In this document: positions 37,026 through 49,269 of the stretch, piece by piece
Numbering within the stretch: position 1 is the stretch's first letter
Layout: each line of letters begins with the position of its first letter
NCBI RefSeq assembly: GCF_047675955.1
Contig: NC_132917.1
Location: 13,157,887 to 13,221,886 of the forward strand
Direction of reading: 5' to 3'
Length of the DNA: 64,000 nt
DNA from: Chlorocebus sabaeus
Taxonomy: Eukaryota; Chordata; Mammalia; Primates; Cercopithecidae
Made by a program: the position numbers and the translations under genes
The notes under the pieces: model-generated
The model's database searches: none
What the model saw: only the letters and a program-made list of their open reading frames with translations
Told to the model about the DNA's origin: nothing

Positions 37026-37094
37026 AAAGTTGCAATTAATTGCAACTTTTTTTCAGTTTCTGTTGCAATTAATTACAACTTTTTTTCAGTTTCT
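37026..37094. repeat. 33-bp tandem duplication with a nested palindrome
   Basis: The unit gttgcaattaattgcaac plus tttttttcagtttct occurs twice (37029-37061, 37062-37094) with one difference. In the first copy a 24-bp perfect palindrome spans 37026-37049 (core gttgcaattaattgcaac). One substitution breaks it in the second copy. Confidence 0.9.
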
Positions 37095-38742
37095 AACCAG
37101 TTTAAAGTTCATATTATAGGTCAGAACTGTGTTTCTACTTCTTCTATACATCTTTGCCATATATATAGAAAGAGGTATGTCTTAGTCATGCCCAGAGAAC
37201 TAGAGGTAACTTCCAGGTGGTTTAGAATCAGTATACTGCTTGTATGTTAAAAGTTTAAGAGACTTGCAAGATTTAGCGTTAAAGGTTATTCAATCTGACT
37301 CCCATACTGTAGGTAAATTACTATCCTACAATGTATGGACACATATGGAACATAAATCGAGATTGAAAAAGTTTCTGTCTTGAAAATCACAGAATACCAG
37401 ATCTAGAAATGAACTGAAAGTACTCAAAAATTCAATCTTTTTAAAACTGCAGAATCTTTGGATACATGATCTGGATTGATTTTTCGTTATTCAGTTTCCA
37501 TTTGATCATATCAAGGAGCAAAGGTAGCCGATAATTATTCACAACATATTATCAACATTTGCCTCCTGTAATATATCTGAATTGCTCCATGGGAGATTTA
37601 TGAGATGACACAGCATGTATTACCTGACAATAGCAATTTCAGAGATCTGAACATGTTATCTAATGTCTCATTGGAGTCAGCAATGCACCCAGACATCCCA
37701 GTTCTTTCTATGATTCTACCCGTATGTAGGCTTCTCAATCACCTGTCTCTCCAAGGCATTCCGTCACAGGTTTTCAGTATGTCGGCTTCTGTAGCATTTT
37801 ATCACTCACTCACGTTATAAGATTTAATCTCCAAGAATGATATTTAAGATCATACACATTATTTTATGTGTGTATGCTTGTTTTGATAGTGTGAGAAAAT
37901 GTAAAATCATTTGTTCTTAGGAGATAATGTCAGAAATAGATATATATTCATCTTTCTAATCAAACCCATCAATTACACTGGAGCATAGGGAGGTAGGAAA
38001 ATAAAATTCTAATGGTTGTTGAAAAAAATGATGTTATCCCAAAGTAGAGACACTTTGCCATAGCTCTAGTATACCATATGAGAGAAAACTACTATGGACT
38101 TAAGAGTCACAAACTGCACTTACTAGTATGTTTTTATACCTAATAGTACTGCATACATATTTTGTTGAGATATAAAAACTAAACACCTGTTATCCTGGAG
38201 TACAGTAAAATGAGAACATCATGAATTGCAAAGTTAGGTAAGATTCAATTTGAGTCTCCACAATAACATTTTCTGGCTGTGTGAAAATAGTCTAGTTAAT
38301 TAGCCTTTCGGAGTCTTACATATTTAAAAGAGAAAAGTAGCACTAGCCTAAGATTGGAAATATATAAATAGAGTTAATATTTAAATTAGCCACACATAGG
38401 AGAAAGCACATAGTACAGTTCTACTGTATCTGATATAATGTTTGCAACCCTAAATTCTCTTTTTTCATGTCTTTAATACTTCTTTGAGCATTTACATATA
38501 TAACTGTATACAGACAGACACAGAAGTTATACGTGATGCCAGCATACAACATACAATGTAAGAAAAGTATAAAATACAATATCTTGTGTATAACTCCCCA
38601 AAAGTTGCGAATAACACTTTGCTTTAGACATGAATTTGGAATATATAAATTCGCTATTTATTACCATTAAAAAATAATTTGAAAGTAACAGCCATTAACC
38701 ATATTAGGGAACTGAGTTACTCAACTGACAAAATGATTCACA
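37095..38742. other. Unassigned AT-rich DNA
   Basis: About 1.6 kb without recognisable genes or repeats. Confidence 0.45.
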
Positions 38743-38787
38743 TATATATATATACACACACATATATATACACACACACACACATAT
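38743..38787. repeat. (TA)n/(CA)n compound microsatellite
   Basis: Alternating TATATA and CACACA blocks, repeated twice in succession. Confidence 0.9.
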
Positions 38788-39755
38788 GTATCTGTAATTC
38801 AATGAAATAATGAAATGATATGAGTATGCTAAACGAATAAGTGAAAAAAACTATGCCACAATGTAATAAACATATTATAAATCTTGGAAGTAAACTTCTC
38901 TCACAAAAACAGAAATCTTTCTTGCTTTTAAGGTGTAAGCACACTTTTAAACAGTTTTACACTAAGTGAGAAACCACTTCATCAACCAGATTAGGGGAAT
39001 CATGCCTAGAGATTAATGGAGTGGCAAATGTTTTAGTCATAGCTCCTTCATATGAATTATATTCCTGATTCGGTCACTTAATTCTGTACAGTCTTGGACA
39101 AGTAACTTAACCATGATGATCTTCAATTTCCTTAGATATTTCATGCAGAAAATAAACTCACCAGTACAACACCTCATTTAAATTTCCTTAAAGAATATAA
39201 TAAAGCAATATACACGAATGGGTATTGAGAATTTAAATTGGCTATAAAATATCAGGTGCCATGTAATCATGAGAACAGAATATTTAATAAATGTGCTCAG
39301 ATGCCTGCTTATTCACATGGAAAAATCATATTACATTTCTGTCTAACATCCTTAACAAAAATAAATTTTAGTAAGGTTAAAACAAGTTAAAAGAAAAAAA
39401 CCTTTAACATTTAAGTGTGATAAAACAAATTTAGACACGTACTTCTAGGAAAGATGAAGTCATACAGATTTAACCACTTGAGACACACAAACACACACAA
39501 ACACACACTCAAAAACAAAATACAGGACATGATTATTTTCAAAACACTGGACAGCCCGTAATACAGGACTTTGATCCTTGAGGAACAGGAAACAAATAAA
39601 GTGAGTCCCATGAATGCCCTAAATTATTGTCTTAATAGAGTTATCAGACTATGGTACAGGGAAGAGAAACGCAGGCAGAATCCATCAGATTCCTAGAGTT
39701 GAAGAGAAAGAGCAGAGAGTCTAGGAAGATCTTAGTGGCTAACATTGTTTTAATC
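38788..39755. other. Unassigned DNA
   Basis: No gene or interspersed repeat recognised. A CA-rich run (ACACACAA units) lies at about 39482-39508. Confidence 0.4.
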
Positions 39756-39913
39756 CAGTGAAATATGTCAAAAGACACACTGTGTCCACTCATGGCCAGA
39801 GAAGCATTATTCACAATAGCCAAAATGTGGAAGCAACCAAAGGGTTCATTGGCAGGTGAGTGAATAAGCAAATGTGGTCAACACATAAAATGAAATATAC
39901 ATAAAATATTCAT

Positions 39914-40008
39914 TTCATTCAAATTATATATATTTGAATGAAAATATATATTTATACATTTATATTATAGATAATTAATATTTAAAATTCATTATCTATA
40001 ATATAAAT
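39914..40008. repeat. AT-rich inverted repeats inside an L1 relic
   Basis: Two hairpins lie side by side. ttcattcaaat pairs with atttgaatgaa across a 7-bp loop near 39914-39942. The perfect 18-bp arms atttatattatagataat (39958-39975) and attatctataatataaat (39991-40008) enclose a 15-bp loop. Neither belongs to the L1 consensus as I know it. Confidence 0.85.
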
Positions 40009-40353
40009 ATATAAAATGAAGATATGATATTCATTTAAATACAAAATGAAACATACATAAAATGAATATCCACTTAAATAGTAAGGAAATTCTGACACAT
40101 GCTACAATATGGATGAACCTTGAAAACATGCTAAGTAACACAAGCCAGCCATGTATAAAAGGACAAATAGCATGTAATTCTACTTATTGGAGACTCTTAA
40201 TAGAGAGAAAATAGGAGGATGGTTCCCAGGGACAGAGCAGAGGAAGAAACAGGGTTTGTGTTTAACGGATACAGTTTGTTTTGTAAGAAGAAAAAATCCT
40301 GAAGACTAGTTGCATAACGAGGTGAATGTAAGTGATACCGTATGTATCAGTCA

Positions 40354-40449
40354 ATTCACAAGGTGAATGTAACTGATATTCACAAGGTGAATGTAACTGA
40401 TATTCACAAGGTGAATGTAATTGATATTCACAAGGTGAATGTAATTGAT
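40354..40449 (+). repeat. 24-bp minisatellite, four copies
   Basis: Four head-to-tail units start attcacaaggtgaatgta and end with act-gat or att-gat. They occupy 40354-40377, 40378-40401, 40402-40425 and 40426-40449. The first two and the last two are identical pairs differing at one base. A degenerate half unit lies just upstream (gaggtgaatgtaagtgat). Confidence 0.95.
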
Positions 40450-40539
40450 ACCATAACTTAAAGATGTTTCACATGGTCAATCTTATGTATAGTTTGCCAA
40501 AACAAAACTTTAAAAATGAGCCAACATAAAAGATAGTAT

Positions 40540-42958
40540 ATCATTTCCTGTATAGCATTTAATATTTCCTTGAAAGCCAGGCTGGCTTAACATTAAAAAA
40601 ACATCAACATATTCACAAAATAGAAATTAAATCCACCTAAATATTTATAGGCTTAAAAAACACCTAATTTCAGTAGAAACAGAAAAAAATGACAACATTT
40701 AACATTCATTATTGGTATTATTCAGCTGAGTGGAAATAAAATGAACTTTTCTCATCCTGATGTAAGGTATCAATGATCAGCCTACACCTAGCATCATATT
40801 TAATATAAAAGTTGATTTTTCTCCCTCTAATGTCAGAAATAAAGTAAGGATGCCTGCTCTTAGCACTTCTATTCGATATTTTAGGGGAGCTTCTAGCCAG
40901 TATAATAAAACAACAGAAAGAAACATACTGATCCAGGTTTAAAGGTAAGTTGAAAAATTATCTTTATTTGTAGATGTCATGATCATGTACATGAAAATAC
41001 AATAAAATCCACAAAAACTTCCAGAACTTATAAATGAGTTTAACAAGATTGCAAGATAAAAATTCATATACAAATTAATAAGTTGTATTTTTATATACTA
41101 GCAATAAAAAGGAATAGAATATAAAGAAAAATACGGTTTTTAATAACATCAACATAAAATATTTAAGTATAAATATTACAATATATGTGAATATTACAAA
41201 ATATTAAGTGAATAATATGGAGACTTTTAACAATATGGAGACTGAATAAATGGAGACTTATACCACATTCATGAGTTAGAAGGCTAATTATTGCTAAGAC
41301 ATCAAGTCCCCCCAGTAGATCTATTGATGTAGTTCAATTCTGACCAAAATCTCAGCAGAAATTTTGTAGGAATTGACAAACTGATTGTGAAATTCAAATG
41401 GAAATGTGAAAGAGCCTGAATAGCTAAATTAGCTTTGAAAAACAAGAATAAAGTTGGAGAACTAACATGTCTTCATTCCATGGTTTATTCCAAAGCCCCA
41501 GTTATCAAGATAAAATGATACTGGCATTAAGTTATACTAACAAATCAATGGAATGGAATGCAGCATCCCAAAATATTGCCACACATATATGGCCAACTCA
41601 TTTAATTGGAGAAAGTATAATCTTATCAACAAATTGTGCTAGAATAATTAGATACACGTTTGAAAATAAAACATTGAACTAGCAATTTCAATCTATGTGC
41701 AACACTGTAGAAAAATTATTTCAAAAGAGATCCTGTACCTAAATGTAAAATTTAAAACGTGAAGAAAATATAGAAAAGAATTTTTTGAGTTAAGTAAGCA
41801 TTTCTTATTTATGATGCCAAAAATCATGATCCATAAAATTAAAAATTACATACATATGTGTGTATGTATGTAAAGACATGTATTTATATATGTGTACACA
41901 TATGTATTAAACTCTTTAAGGATAAAATCTCTTGCCTTTTGAAAAGCTTTAAGAGAAGGAAAAGTCAAGCCACAAAGTAAAATAAGCAACTTTTAAGTCA
42001 CATGTTTAATGAATATTTTGTATTTAGGTTTCATAAAATGCTTTAAAAGTATAATAATAACCTGATAAAATGATGGGCAAAATGTTAACAGAGACATCAC
42101 TAAATCAGATATAAATAAAGATGACAAATAAGCACCTGCAAAGATGCTTCATCTCATTAGTCATTAGGGAAATAGAAATTAAATTACAGTATATAATTTA
42201 TTAATGTAAAATTTACAAATGTATCACTACACACTTACTACAATGTTTAAAGTTCAAGACTGGTCACACCAAGCATTGCCAATGATGTGGAATTTCTGCA
42301 ATGTTATACGCTGGTTGGTTATGTGAAATATTACTACTATTTCAAAAGCAGTTTGATCGCTTCTTTAAAAATTAGACATGTATGTACTATGTGATCCAGC
42401 CATTTCACACTTAGGCATTCAAGCAAAGGAAAAGAAAGCATATGCCCATACAAAAACTTGTACATTGTTCATGAATATGCACAGCAGCTTCATTCAAAAT
42501 ACCTCCAATCCAGAAACAGTCCAAATGTCTATCAAAAAATGAATGAATGAACCAATGGTATTACGTTTATATAAGTGAATACTACTCAGCAATGGCAATA
42601 AATCACTATTGACACACAACACAATATCATAGACCTCTAAATAATTATTCTGAGTAAAAGAAGACAGATAATATATAATACATGATGACATTTAAATGAA
42701 GTACTTTTGAAAAAGACATCCTAATTGACAATTTAAAGCAGATCAAAATTTGCCTGGAAACGTGGGTAAAGTTAGCAGAAAATCTAAACGGTCACAATGA
42801 AACTTTTGGTGTGATATAGATGCTCATTATCTTGATTTTGATGGTGATTTTATGGGTGTGTACATATGTCCAAACTTATCAAATTGTATCCTTTACATAT
42901 ATGTGCAGTTTATTTCATGTCAACTATATCCTAATAAAGCTCTTAAATAAAAAAAATT
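40540..42958 (+). mobile_element. L1M, sense, 5'-truncated
   Basis: The order runs from the end of the reverse transcriptase region (aagtaaggatgcctgctctt, tttgtagatgtcatgatcat) through the ORF2 C-terminal part. The 3' UTR follows (tatgtactatgtgatccagc, gcacagcagcttcattcaaa), with an A-rich end at about 42948-42958. Frames such as 41467-41682 are short residues. The copy is old and heavily mutated. Confidence 0.8.
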
Positions 42959-42959
42959 A

Positions 42960-43599
42960 ATGTATGTGGAAGGAACATGATAATATATAAAATAGAAAAT
43001 TATTGCAATCACAGCCCCATGAACCTAATCAGGGCAGGCAGTCAAGATTTCTTACATAATAAAGACATTGCAAACAGTGAATGAAGGGCATTGTGGACGG
43101 AACTTATATGTAAACATCTAATCCAACCTCTAGTGTAGATCTGAACAGCAGTTTAAACACAAAATGATTGAGTAAAGCCACAGTCCTACTTGTTTTTAGA
43201 AGCCATAAGCTTTTGAAGAAGTTCATTACAGAGAAAATTTTTAAAAGAAATGACAGTAAAGAGAAACTGAAATGGATGTAAACCTGAAATTTCAGAGAAT
43301 TGCCCTCTGCAAAACTTATTTAGTATTTTAATTAGAATAACTTTTTACAAGAAGTTTTTTATCTTCAATGGAATGAAAGAAGTTACAAACGCCATCGAAG
43401 AGAAGCAGACATCTATAGTGACAAAAAAAAAAAATGGAAAAAACCAGCAGTATCAAAAGCACAAAGAAACAGGTGAGATAAACATAAAATACAAAATAAG
43501 AGCAGAACCAAAAGTTTTAATGAAGGTTTAATGAGGAGAATTAAAATTTCAAAATACATCAAATTAATGATGTGGAGGACACATTTAATAAACTCATTA
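42960..43599. other. Unassigned DNA between L1 relics
   Basis: No clear repeat or gene. It may include very decayed L1. Confidence 0.35.
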
Positions 43600-45005
43600 A
43601 GAACGAGAACAACATAAAAATTTGAAAATAGTGGGGTGATCAATGAGGAGAACATAGAAAATAAATTTAACCTAGTGACTAGAGTAATTCATCAAGAAGA
43701 AAAAATAGTGTGTATTCAAGGATCAAAATTAACACTATTTATAAAAATTACGAAAATCAAAACATACCCAGGTATAGAGATCAAAACTATTGACTGTGTT
43801 ACTAACAAAATTATAAACAGAAAACCCCAGCAAAAATATTCTATGTATATTTTAAATTTTAGGTCAAAAATAAAATAATTTAATGTGCAGCAATTAAAAA
43901 GTAAAAGTCTGTCTTATAAAACCAAAATTGACTACAATTTCTCTGCAGTTAAACTTCTTTATTAGAAATAAAATATTGGTAGCTGACTTAATGAATGGAC
44001 CATTTCTGGATGAATATTAGGAGCTTTAAGTATTTGTTTGATGCTTGAGAGAAAAAGCTTGCAGAACAATAGAAAAAAAGAAATATGCAATTTTTAAAAT
44101 AAGTTTTACGTAGCTTGATAGAAGAAACTCTCAAGGATAGTAATGGGTAGGAAAATGATCAAATTTATGAGTGCAGATACAAGTAATTCAAACAGAATAT
44201 TAGCAAACTGGATTCAGCAGCACATAACAGATATAATACTTACTGATCTTCCCCATCCCTAGAGTTTCTATTTAGTGCTGAAAAAAACATCATTCTCCAC
44301 ATTAACAGATTAAAGATAAACACATCAAAAGCTTAAATCAATGCATCCAGAAAGGACAAATAATATTAAAGTTCTATTTATGATAAAAAATTATCAATCC
44401 TAGAGAAATTTCCTTAATCTGATAAAATGTATTAAAAACTATAGCAAATATACTTACTGTTAAAATGCTAATAATTTTTCCTGTGAGAGCAAAAAGACAA
44501 AAATATGTGTTATTGCTTGTTTTATTTAATTTTGGTGCAGAGTTCCAAGTTAGCATGAAAGTATGTGATTAAAAATAATTTAAAAGGAATAAATAATACT
44601 GTGATTATTTGCAGATGGTGATTATACAAATAATACCTAAAATGTATATTTTTAGAATTAAAAACTGGGGAAATTTTCTAGATAAAAATATCAATATATT
44701 AAAAGTCATTATATTTTGGTATATTAGAAACAATTGAAAAACAGTAATGACATTTTTGAAAAAGACTAAAATGTAAGGCCTTACCTTAGAATTTATGGAG
44801 ACTCACCATAAAGGTCTATAAATAATTATGATACTATAGTATTTGTGAAAGAATGCAGAAATTGACAAATCAAACATCATATTCAGGCTTTAAAATTCAC
44901 CCACACATACATGATATATGGAGGTGGCATTTTGGGGAAGGGAGAAATGTATGGTGCTGGGATCTCTCAGATTATAATAAATGATTTTAAGTGAACTGAA
45001 GGCAT
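43600..45005 (+). mobile_element. Old L1M relic, sense
   Basis: The part from about 44200 (cacattaacagattaaagat, ttgcagatggtgattataca) matches the ORF2 reverse transcriptase region in sense orientation. The part before 44200 is weaker and its start is a guess. Confidence 0.5.
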
Positions 45006-45114
45006 AGATAAAACTTTAAATATTATTTTTTAATTTGGAAATTTGTTTCTTATTTTTAAAATTGTTATTGTTTAGGCATTTACATTGGGATTTAAAATTT
45101 AACTTTCTTCTTTT

Positions 45115-46065
45115 ATGGTCCATAATTTTTTTAACTTTTATTTTAGGTCCATAATTTTTTTAACTTTTATTTTAAGTCCAGGGGTACATGTGCAGGTTTG
45201 TTACACAGGTAAACTTGTGTCATGGGCTGAAGGGGGGTGGGGTTGTACAGATTATTTCATCACCCAGGTATTAATCCAAGGACATATTATTATTTTTCCA
45301 GATCTTCACCCTCCCATAAGCCCCAGTGTGTGTTGTTCCACACTATGTGTCCATGTGTTCTCATCATTTAGCTCCCACTTATAAGTGAAAGCATGCAGGA
45401 TTTGGTTTTCTGTTCCTGTGTTAGTTTGCTAAGGATAATGGCTTCTAGCTCCACCCATGTCCCTGCCAAAGTCATGGTCTCCTTCTTTTATATGGCTGCA
45501 TAGTATTCCATGCTATGTATGTAGCACATTTTCTTCATCCAGTCTATCATGGATAGGCATTTAGGTTGATTCTATGTCTTTGGTATTGTGAATAGTGCTG
45601 CAATGAACATACAACTGCATGTGTCTTTATAGTAGGGTGACTTATATACCCTTGGGTATGTACCCAGTAACGGGATTGCTGGTTTGAATGGTGTTTGACA
45701 TATTTAGGAATTGCCACACTGTCATCCACAATGTATAAGCATTCCTTTTTCTCCACAGCCTCACCAGCATTTGTTATTTTTTGACTGTTTAGTAATAGCC
45801 ATTCTGACTGGTGTGAGATAGTATTTCACTGTGGTTATGATTTGCATTTCTCTAATGATAGTGATGATGAGCTTTTATTCATATGATTGTTGGCGGCAAG
45901 TATGTCTTTCTTTGAAAAGTGTCTGTTTATGACCTTTTCATACTTTTTAATGGGGTTTGTTTTTTTCTTGTAAATTTGTTTAAGTTCCTTGTAGACACTG
46001 TATATAAGACCTTTGTCTGATGCATAGTTTTCACAAATTTTCTTCCATTCTTTATATTATCTGTG

Positions 46066-46107
<42 letters not shown>

Positions 46108-46922
46108 AGATAGCATCTAGCTCTGTCTCCCAGGCTGGAGTGCAGTGGCAGAATCTTGGCTCGCTGTAACTTCCACCTCTGTGGTTTACGTGATTCTCAT
46201 GCCTCAGCTTCGCGAGTAGCTGGGATTACAGGCGTGAACCACCATTCCCAGCTAATTTTTTGTAATTTTAGTAGAGACGGAGTTTCACTGTGCTGCCCAG
46301 GCTAGTCTCAAACATCTGGCCTCAACTGATCCATTCGCCTCGGACTCCCAAAGTGCGAGAATTATAGGTATGAGCCACTGCGCCTGGCCCTGTTTACTTG
46401 TTGATAATTTCCTTTGTTGTTCAGAGGCTCTTTAGTTTCATTAGGTCCCATTTGTCAATTTCTCAATTTTTACTTCTGTTGCAATTGCTTTCGGTGTCTT
46501 TGTCATGAAATCTTTCCTGTGCCTATCTCCTGAATGGCATTGACTAGGTTGTCTTCCAGGGTTTTTATAGATCAGACTTTTATGTGTAAGTATTTAGTCT
46601 ATATTGACTTAATTTTTGTTTGTGGTATAAGAAAGGGGTCCACTTTCAATCTAGCCTGTTATCCCAGCAGTATTTATTGAATAGATAATCTTTTCCCCAT
46701 TTCTTGTTTTTGTCCGCTTTGTCAAAGATTAGATAGTTGTAGGTATGCAGTCTTATTTCTGGAGTTCTCTATTCTGTTCCATTGGTCTAGGTGTCTGTTT
46801 CTATGCCAGTACCATGCTGTTTTGGTTACTGTAGCCCTGTAGTATAGTTGGAGGTGAGTTAGCATGATGCCTCCAGCTTGGCTCTTTTTGCTTAGGATTG
46901 CACTGGTTATGTGAGCTTTTTT
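45115..46922 (-). mobile_element. L1P-type element, 5'-truncated, antisense, split by an Alu
   Basis: The 3' end is at the left (ggggtacatgtgcaggtttg) and the sequence runs through the 3' UTR (cccacttataagtgaaagc) and the ORF2 C-terminal region. It is interrupted at 46070-46389 by an Alu, then resumes (gataatttcctttgttgttc) and ends near gcttaggattgcactggtta. The left edge has two copies of a 29-bp unit (aggtccataattttttta plus cttttatttt) at about 45116-45175, a tandem duplication at the L1 tail. Confidence 0.9.
46070..46389 (-). mobile_element. AluS, antisense, with a (TC)n tail
   Basis: A dimeric Alu on the minus strand lies inside the L1. In place of a long T-run, its tail side carries about 15 TC units (46070-46100) next to seven T. 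In the Alu sense this is an A-tail that became (GA)n. The short flank similarity ctgtgttttc/cctgtttac is only a weak target-site duplication. Confidence 0.9.
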
Positions 46923-46949
46923 TTTGTTACATATATTTTACAAATTAAT

Positions 46950-47450
46950 ATAGTTGAATATTATTATAATATTAAATACATCACAAAAATTATTAACCAT
47001 GAAAGAAAAGACATATATTTAACTATATTTAAATTAAGAGTTTTAGTTCATCCTTAGATGCCATACACCCAGTGAAAGTCGCAGTGATCTGCAACAAATA
47101 TAACCAACAAAGTTTCAGCATCCAGATGCATAAAGACCTCCAACAATTAAATAAGAAAAAGCTCTTAAAAAAACAAAAGAAAATTGAGAAAACTAAATTT
47201 AATTGGCATTTCATAATAAAAAAGAAATACCTTCCAGATATCAGTTGCTCATAGGTAACAAATCTGCCAGATTCTTAAAAATTTTAAAGTTAGGTATAAC
47301 AAGTATTTAAAAAAATGAAGCAAAGAAATTTTCATACCCTGCTGATGGAAATATAAGCCTGTAGAACCACTTTGGAAAAGTTTGGCATTGTCTGGTCCTG
47401 TTAAGATATGCATACTCTATGATATAAATATTTGCAACACCTGATGTTAC
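46950..47450 (+). mobile_element. L1M ORF2 fragment, sense
   Basis: cataccctgctgatggaaat, agaaccactttggaaaagtt and atgcatactctatgatataa are sense L1 ORF2/3' phrases. Both ends are ragged. Confidence 0.7.
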
Positions 47451-48443
47451 ACAGGTGTTACTTTGATATTTTTTCTTTAACCTGTACATCTATGATGCAT
47501 GTACACTTCATTGAGTATGATTAATCTCATAACAGAAGCAGGAATCAAAGCTATCATTGTCTTATTGTAACACTCTGTCATTAGGAATAGATATCTATCA
47601 GTTTTCATTCTCTTTTTATATCTACCCATGGCCATGGTCCAAATGCTATGACAAAAGGATCCATTAGCCCACTATGGGTCACAGGTCTTCTTGTGGGGAG
47701 GAGAGTAGCATTCCTGATGAAAGTCTCAGCCAATATAGAATTTTACAAAACAATTGTTCAATTGTTAAATAGAGAAAATTGAGTTAATAGCCATCAATAA
47801 GTAAATATACACTAGACTCCCTCTTCTTGTTTGTACTTCAAAGAAATTCATATATTAAAATTAAAAATAGAAAAGACAATCTCTGTATAGCAAAGACTCA
47901 GAAAAGTGCTATAAGGCAGGCAAAAGAGTGATGAGTCAAACACTTCCACCCCTCATTCCCAAACATTTCTCCTCTAACTATGGAAGAAAGAGTGCCATAT
48001 ATTCTTTGCTATTTTAAAGCATATATTGCATCTACTGAAGTAGCATCCTATTTCTCATGGTATTTGCTCTGGACTGGTACCATAACTGAGTTTTCAGAAA
48101 GTCATCCCACGAATTGCTTCTCATTTATGTGGTACATGGTGAAAAGACTCACCTCTTAACCACAACGGAGTCAAGCTCCTCACCGAGCTCTTTCTAACTA
48201 GGTCTTGACCTTGATCCCCAATCTCCCAGGTCTGCGAAGCTCGATTTTAAGGAAGATCCGGTGTCGGTTTACAGACCATCATCCACCCTTGATATCTAGT
48301 CACCTGAATATATGATTAAATTTCTCATCCCTCAGCATCCCTCAGGCAATACCTGATCACCCTGATTTGCCTTCAGCAAGAATCCTATTTGGTCCTCAGT
48401 GGGTTTAGCAAGATAGCAAGAATGCCACTACGCTTGATGTCTC
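47451..48443. other. Unassigned patch with higher GC in its second half
   Basis: The part at 48100-48440 is less AT-rich and has several CpGs (gtctgcgaagctcgatttta, gatccggtgtcggtttacag), unlike its surroundings. It may be an ERV or LTR relic. I cannot name it. No frame longer than 82 codons is present. Confidence 0.35.
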
Positions 48444-48459
48444 CTCTTAGCCATTTTCT
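48444..48459. repeat. Target-site duplication, left copy, of the split Alu
   Basis: ctcttagccattttct matches ctcttagtaattttct at 49441-49456 at 14 of 16 positions. It shows that the two Alu pieces between them belong to one insertion. Confidence 0.8.
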
Positions 48460-48620
48460 TTTTTTCCTTTTTTTTTTTTTTTTTCTGAGACAGACTCTCA
48501 CTCTGTCACCCAGGCTGGAGTGCAGTGGTGCAATCTCAGCTTACTGCAATCTCTGCCTTCTGGGCTCAGGTGTTTCTCCTGCCCCGGTCTCCTGCATAGC
48601 TGGGATTACAGGCGCACACT
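48460..48620 (-). mobile_element. Split Alu, 3' part, antisense
   Basis: A T-rich tail and then the antisense right monomer down to gctgggattacaggcgcac, where Alu sequence stops abruptly. The missing continuation resumes at 49270 after a 647-bp foreign block. Confidence 0.9.
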
Positions 48621-48622
48621 GT

Positions 48623-49269
48623 TTGGAAAATTTATGAATATTTGGCTTCTAATGTAAGATAAACACATACATTTTAAAAGTAAGTATCTAACACTTATAT
48701 AACACTAACCATGGAATAGATAAAATCCTAAGTGTTTTATTTATACCAACTCATTCATCCTAACAATTATCACAGGAAGTAGGTGACTATGAGGAGTATC
48801 CTTGTTTTAAAAATGAGGAAACTGAGGCACAAAGAAATTTGTCAAGATTACACAATTAGAAAATGGCAAAGCTTAGATATAAACTTTTGTAAGAGGCTCA
48901 CAAGTTCAAATTTTTAACTACCACCATAGTGAATGGGGGCTATAAAAAAGTAAGGCCCTTTAGAAAAAAACCAAGACAGTTGTGTTTTTATGCACATGAG
49001 CTAATACGGGTAAATTCTGGCCTCAATACATTCTTTACTAATTAGTACATTAAAGAGGGTACATTTCCTGTGGCCCCTTCTTAGTGTACCATTTTTGGCC
49101 TCATTTTATAACTTTAGACATGTAGGGTATCAATATTGTTGATTTTTATAGAGTTTTGCATGTTTCCTTTTATTTCCTTTTGGCACAAATTTTTGGCAAT
49201 TTGTATTTAGCTTTCATTTTGTCTATATTCTTTGTTGCTCTTTTTTTAATGTCCAGGAAACATTGACTT
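48623..49269. repeat. Inverted duplication, left arm (inserted copy)
   Basis: This 647-bp block is the reverse complement of 51383-52012. My hand alignment shows about 29 mismatches over about 629 aligned positions, one 16-nt and one 1-nt gap. It sits inside an Alu whose two halves and target-site duplications flank it, so this is the derived copy. It has no A-tail, terminal repeats or duplication of its own. It carries an antisense MIR at about 48690-48910. Confidence 0.9.
48690..48910 (-). mobile_element. MIR, antisense, carried within the left arm
   Basis: This contains aaaatgaggaaactgaggca, then gattacacaattagaaaatg in MIR order. The conserved core is intact here. About 16 nt of it are missing from the paired copy at about 51720-51945. 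Confidence 0.7.

Larger units (their letters stand above)
39760..40520 (+). mobile_element. L1M 3' end, sense
   Basis: cattattcacaatagccaaa, atgtggaagcaaccaaaggg, gctacaatatggatgaacct and ggttcccagggacagagcag are L1 ORF2-end and 3' UTR phrases in sense order. The copy ends in a decayed A-rich tail near 40515. It carries an AT-rich inverted-repeat insert at about 39908-40010 and a 24-bp minisatellite at 40354-40449. Confidence 0.8.

Noticed and set aside
40354..40449. CRISPR-like array
   Set aside because: The 24-bp units abut directly with no spacers, so it is a minisatellite.
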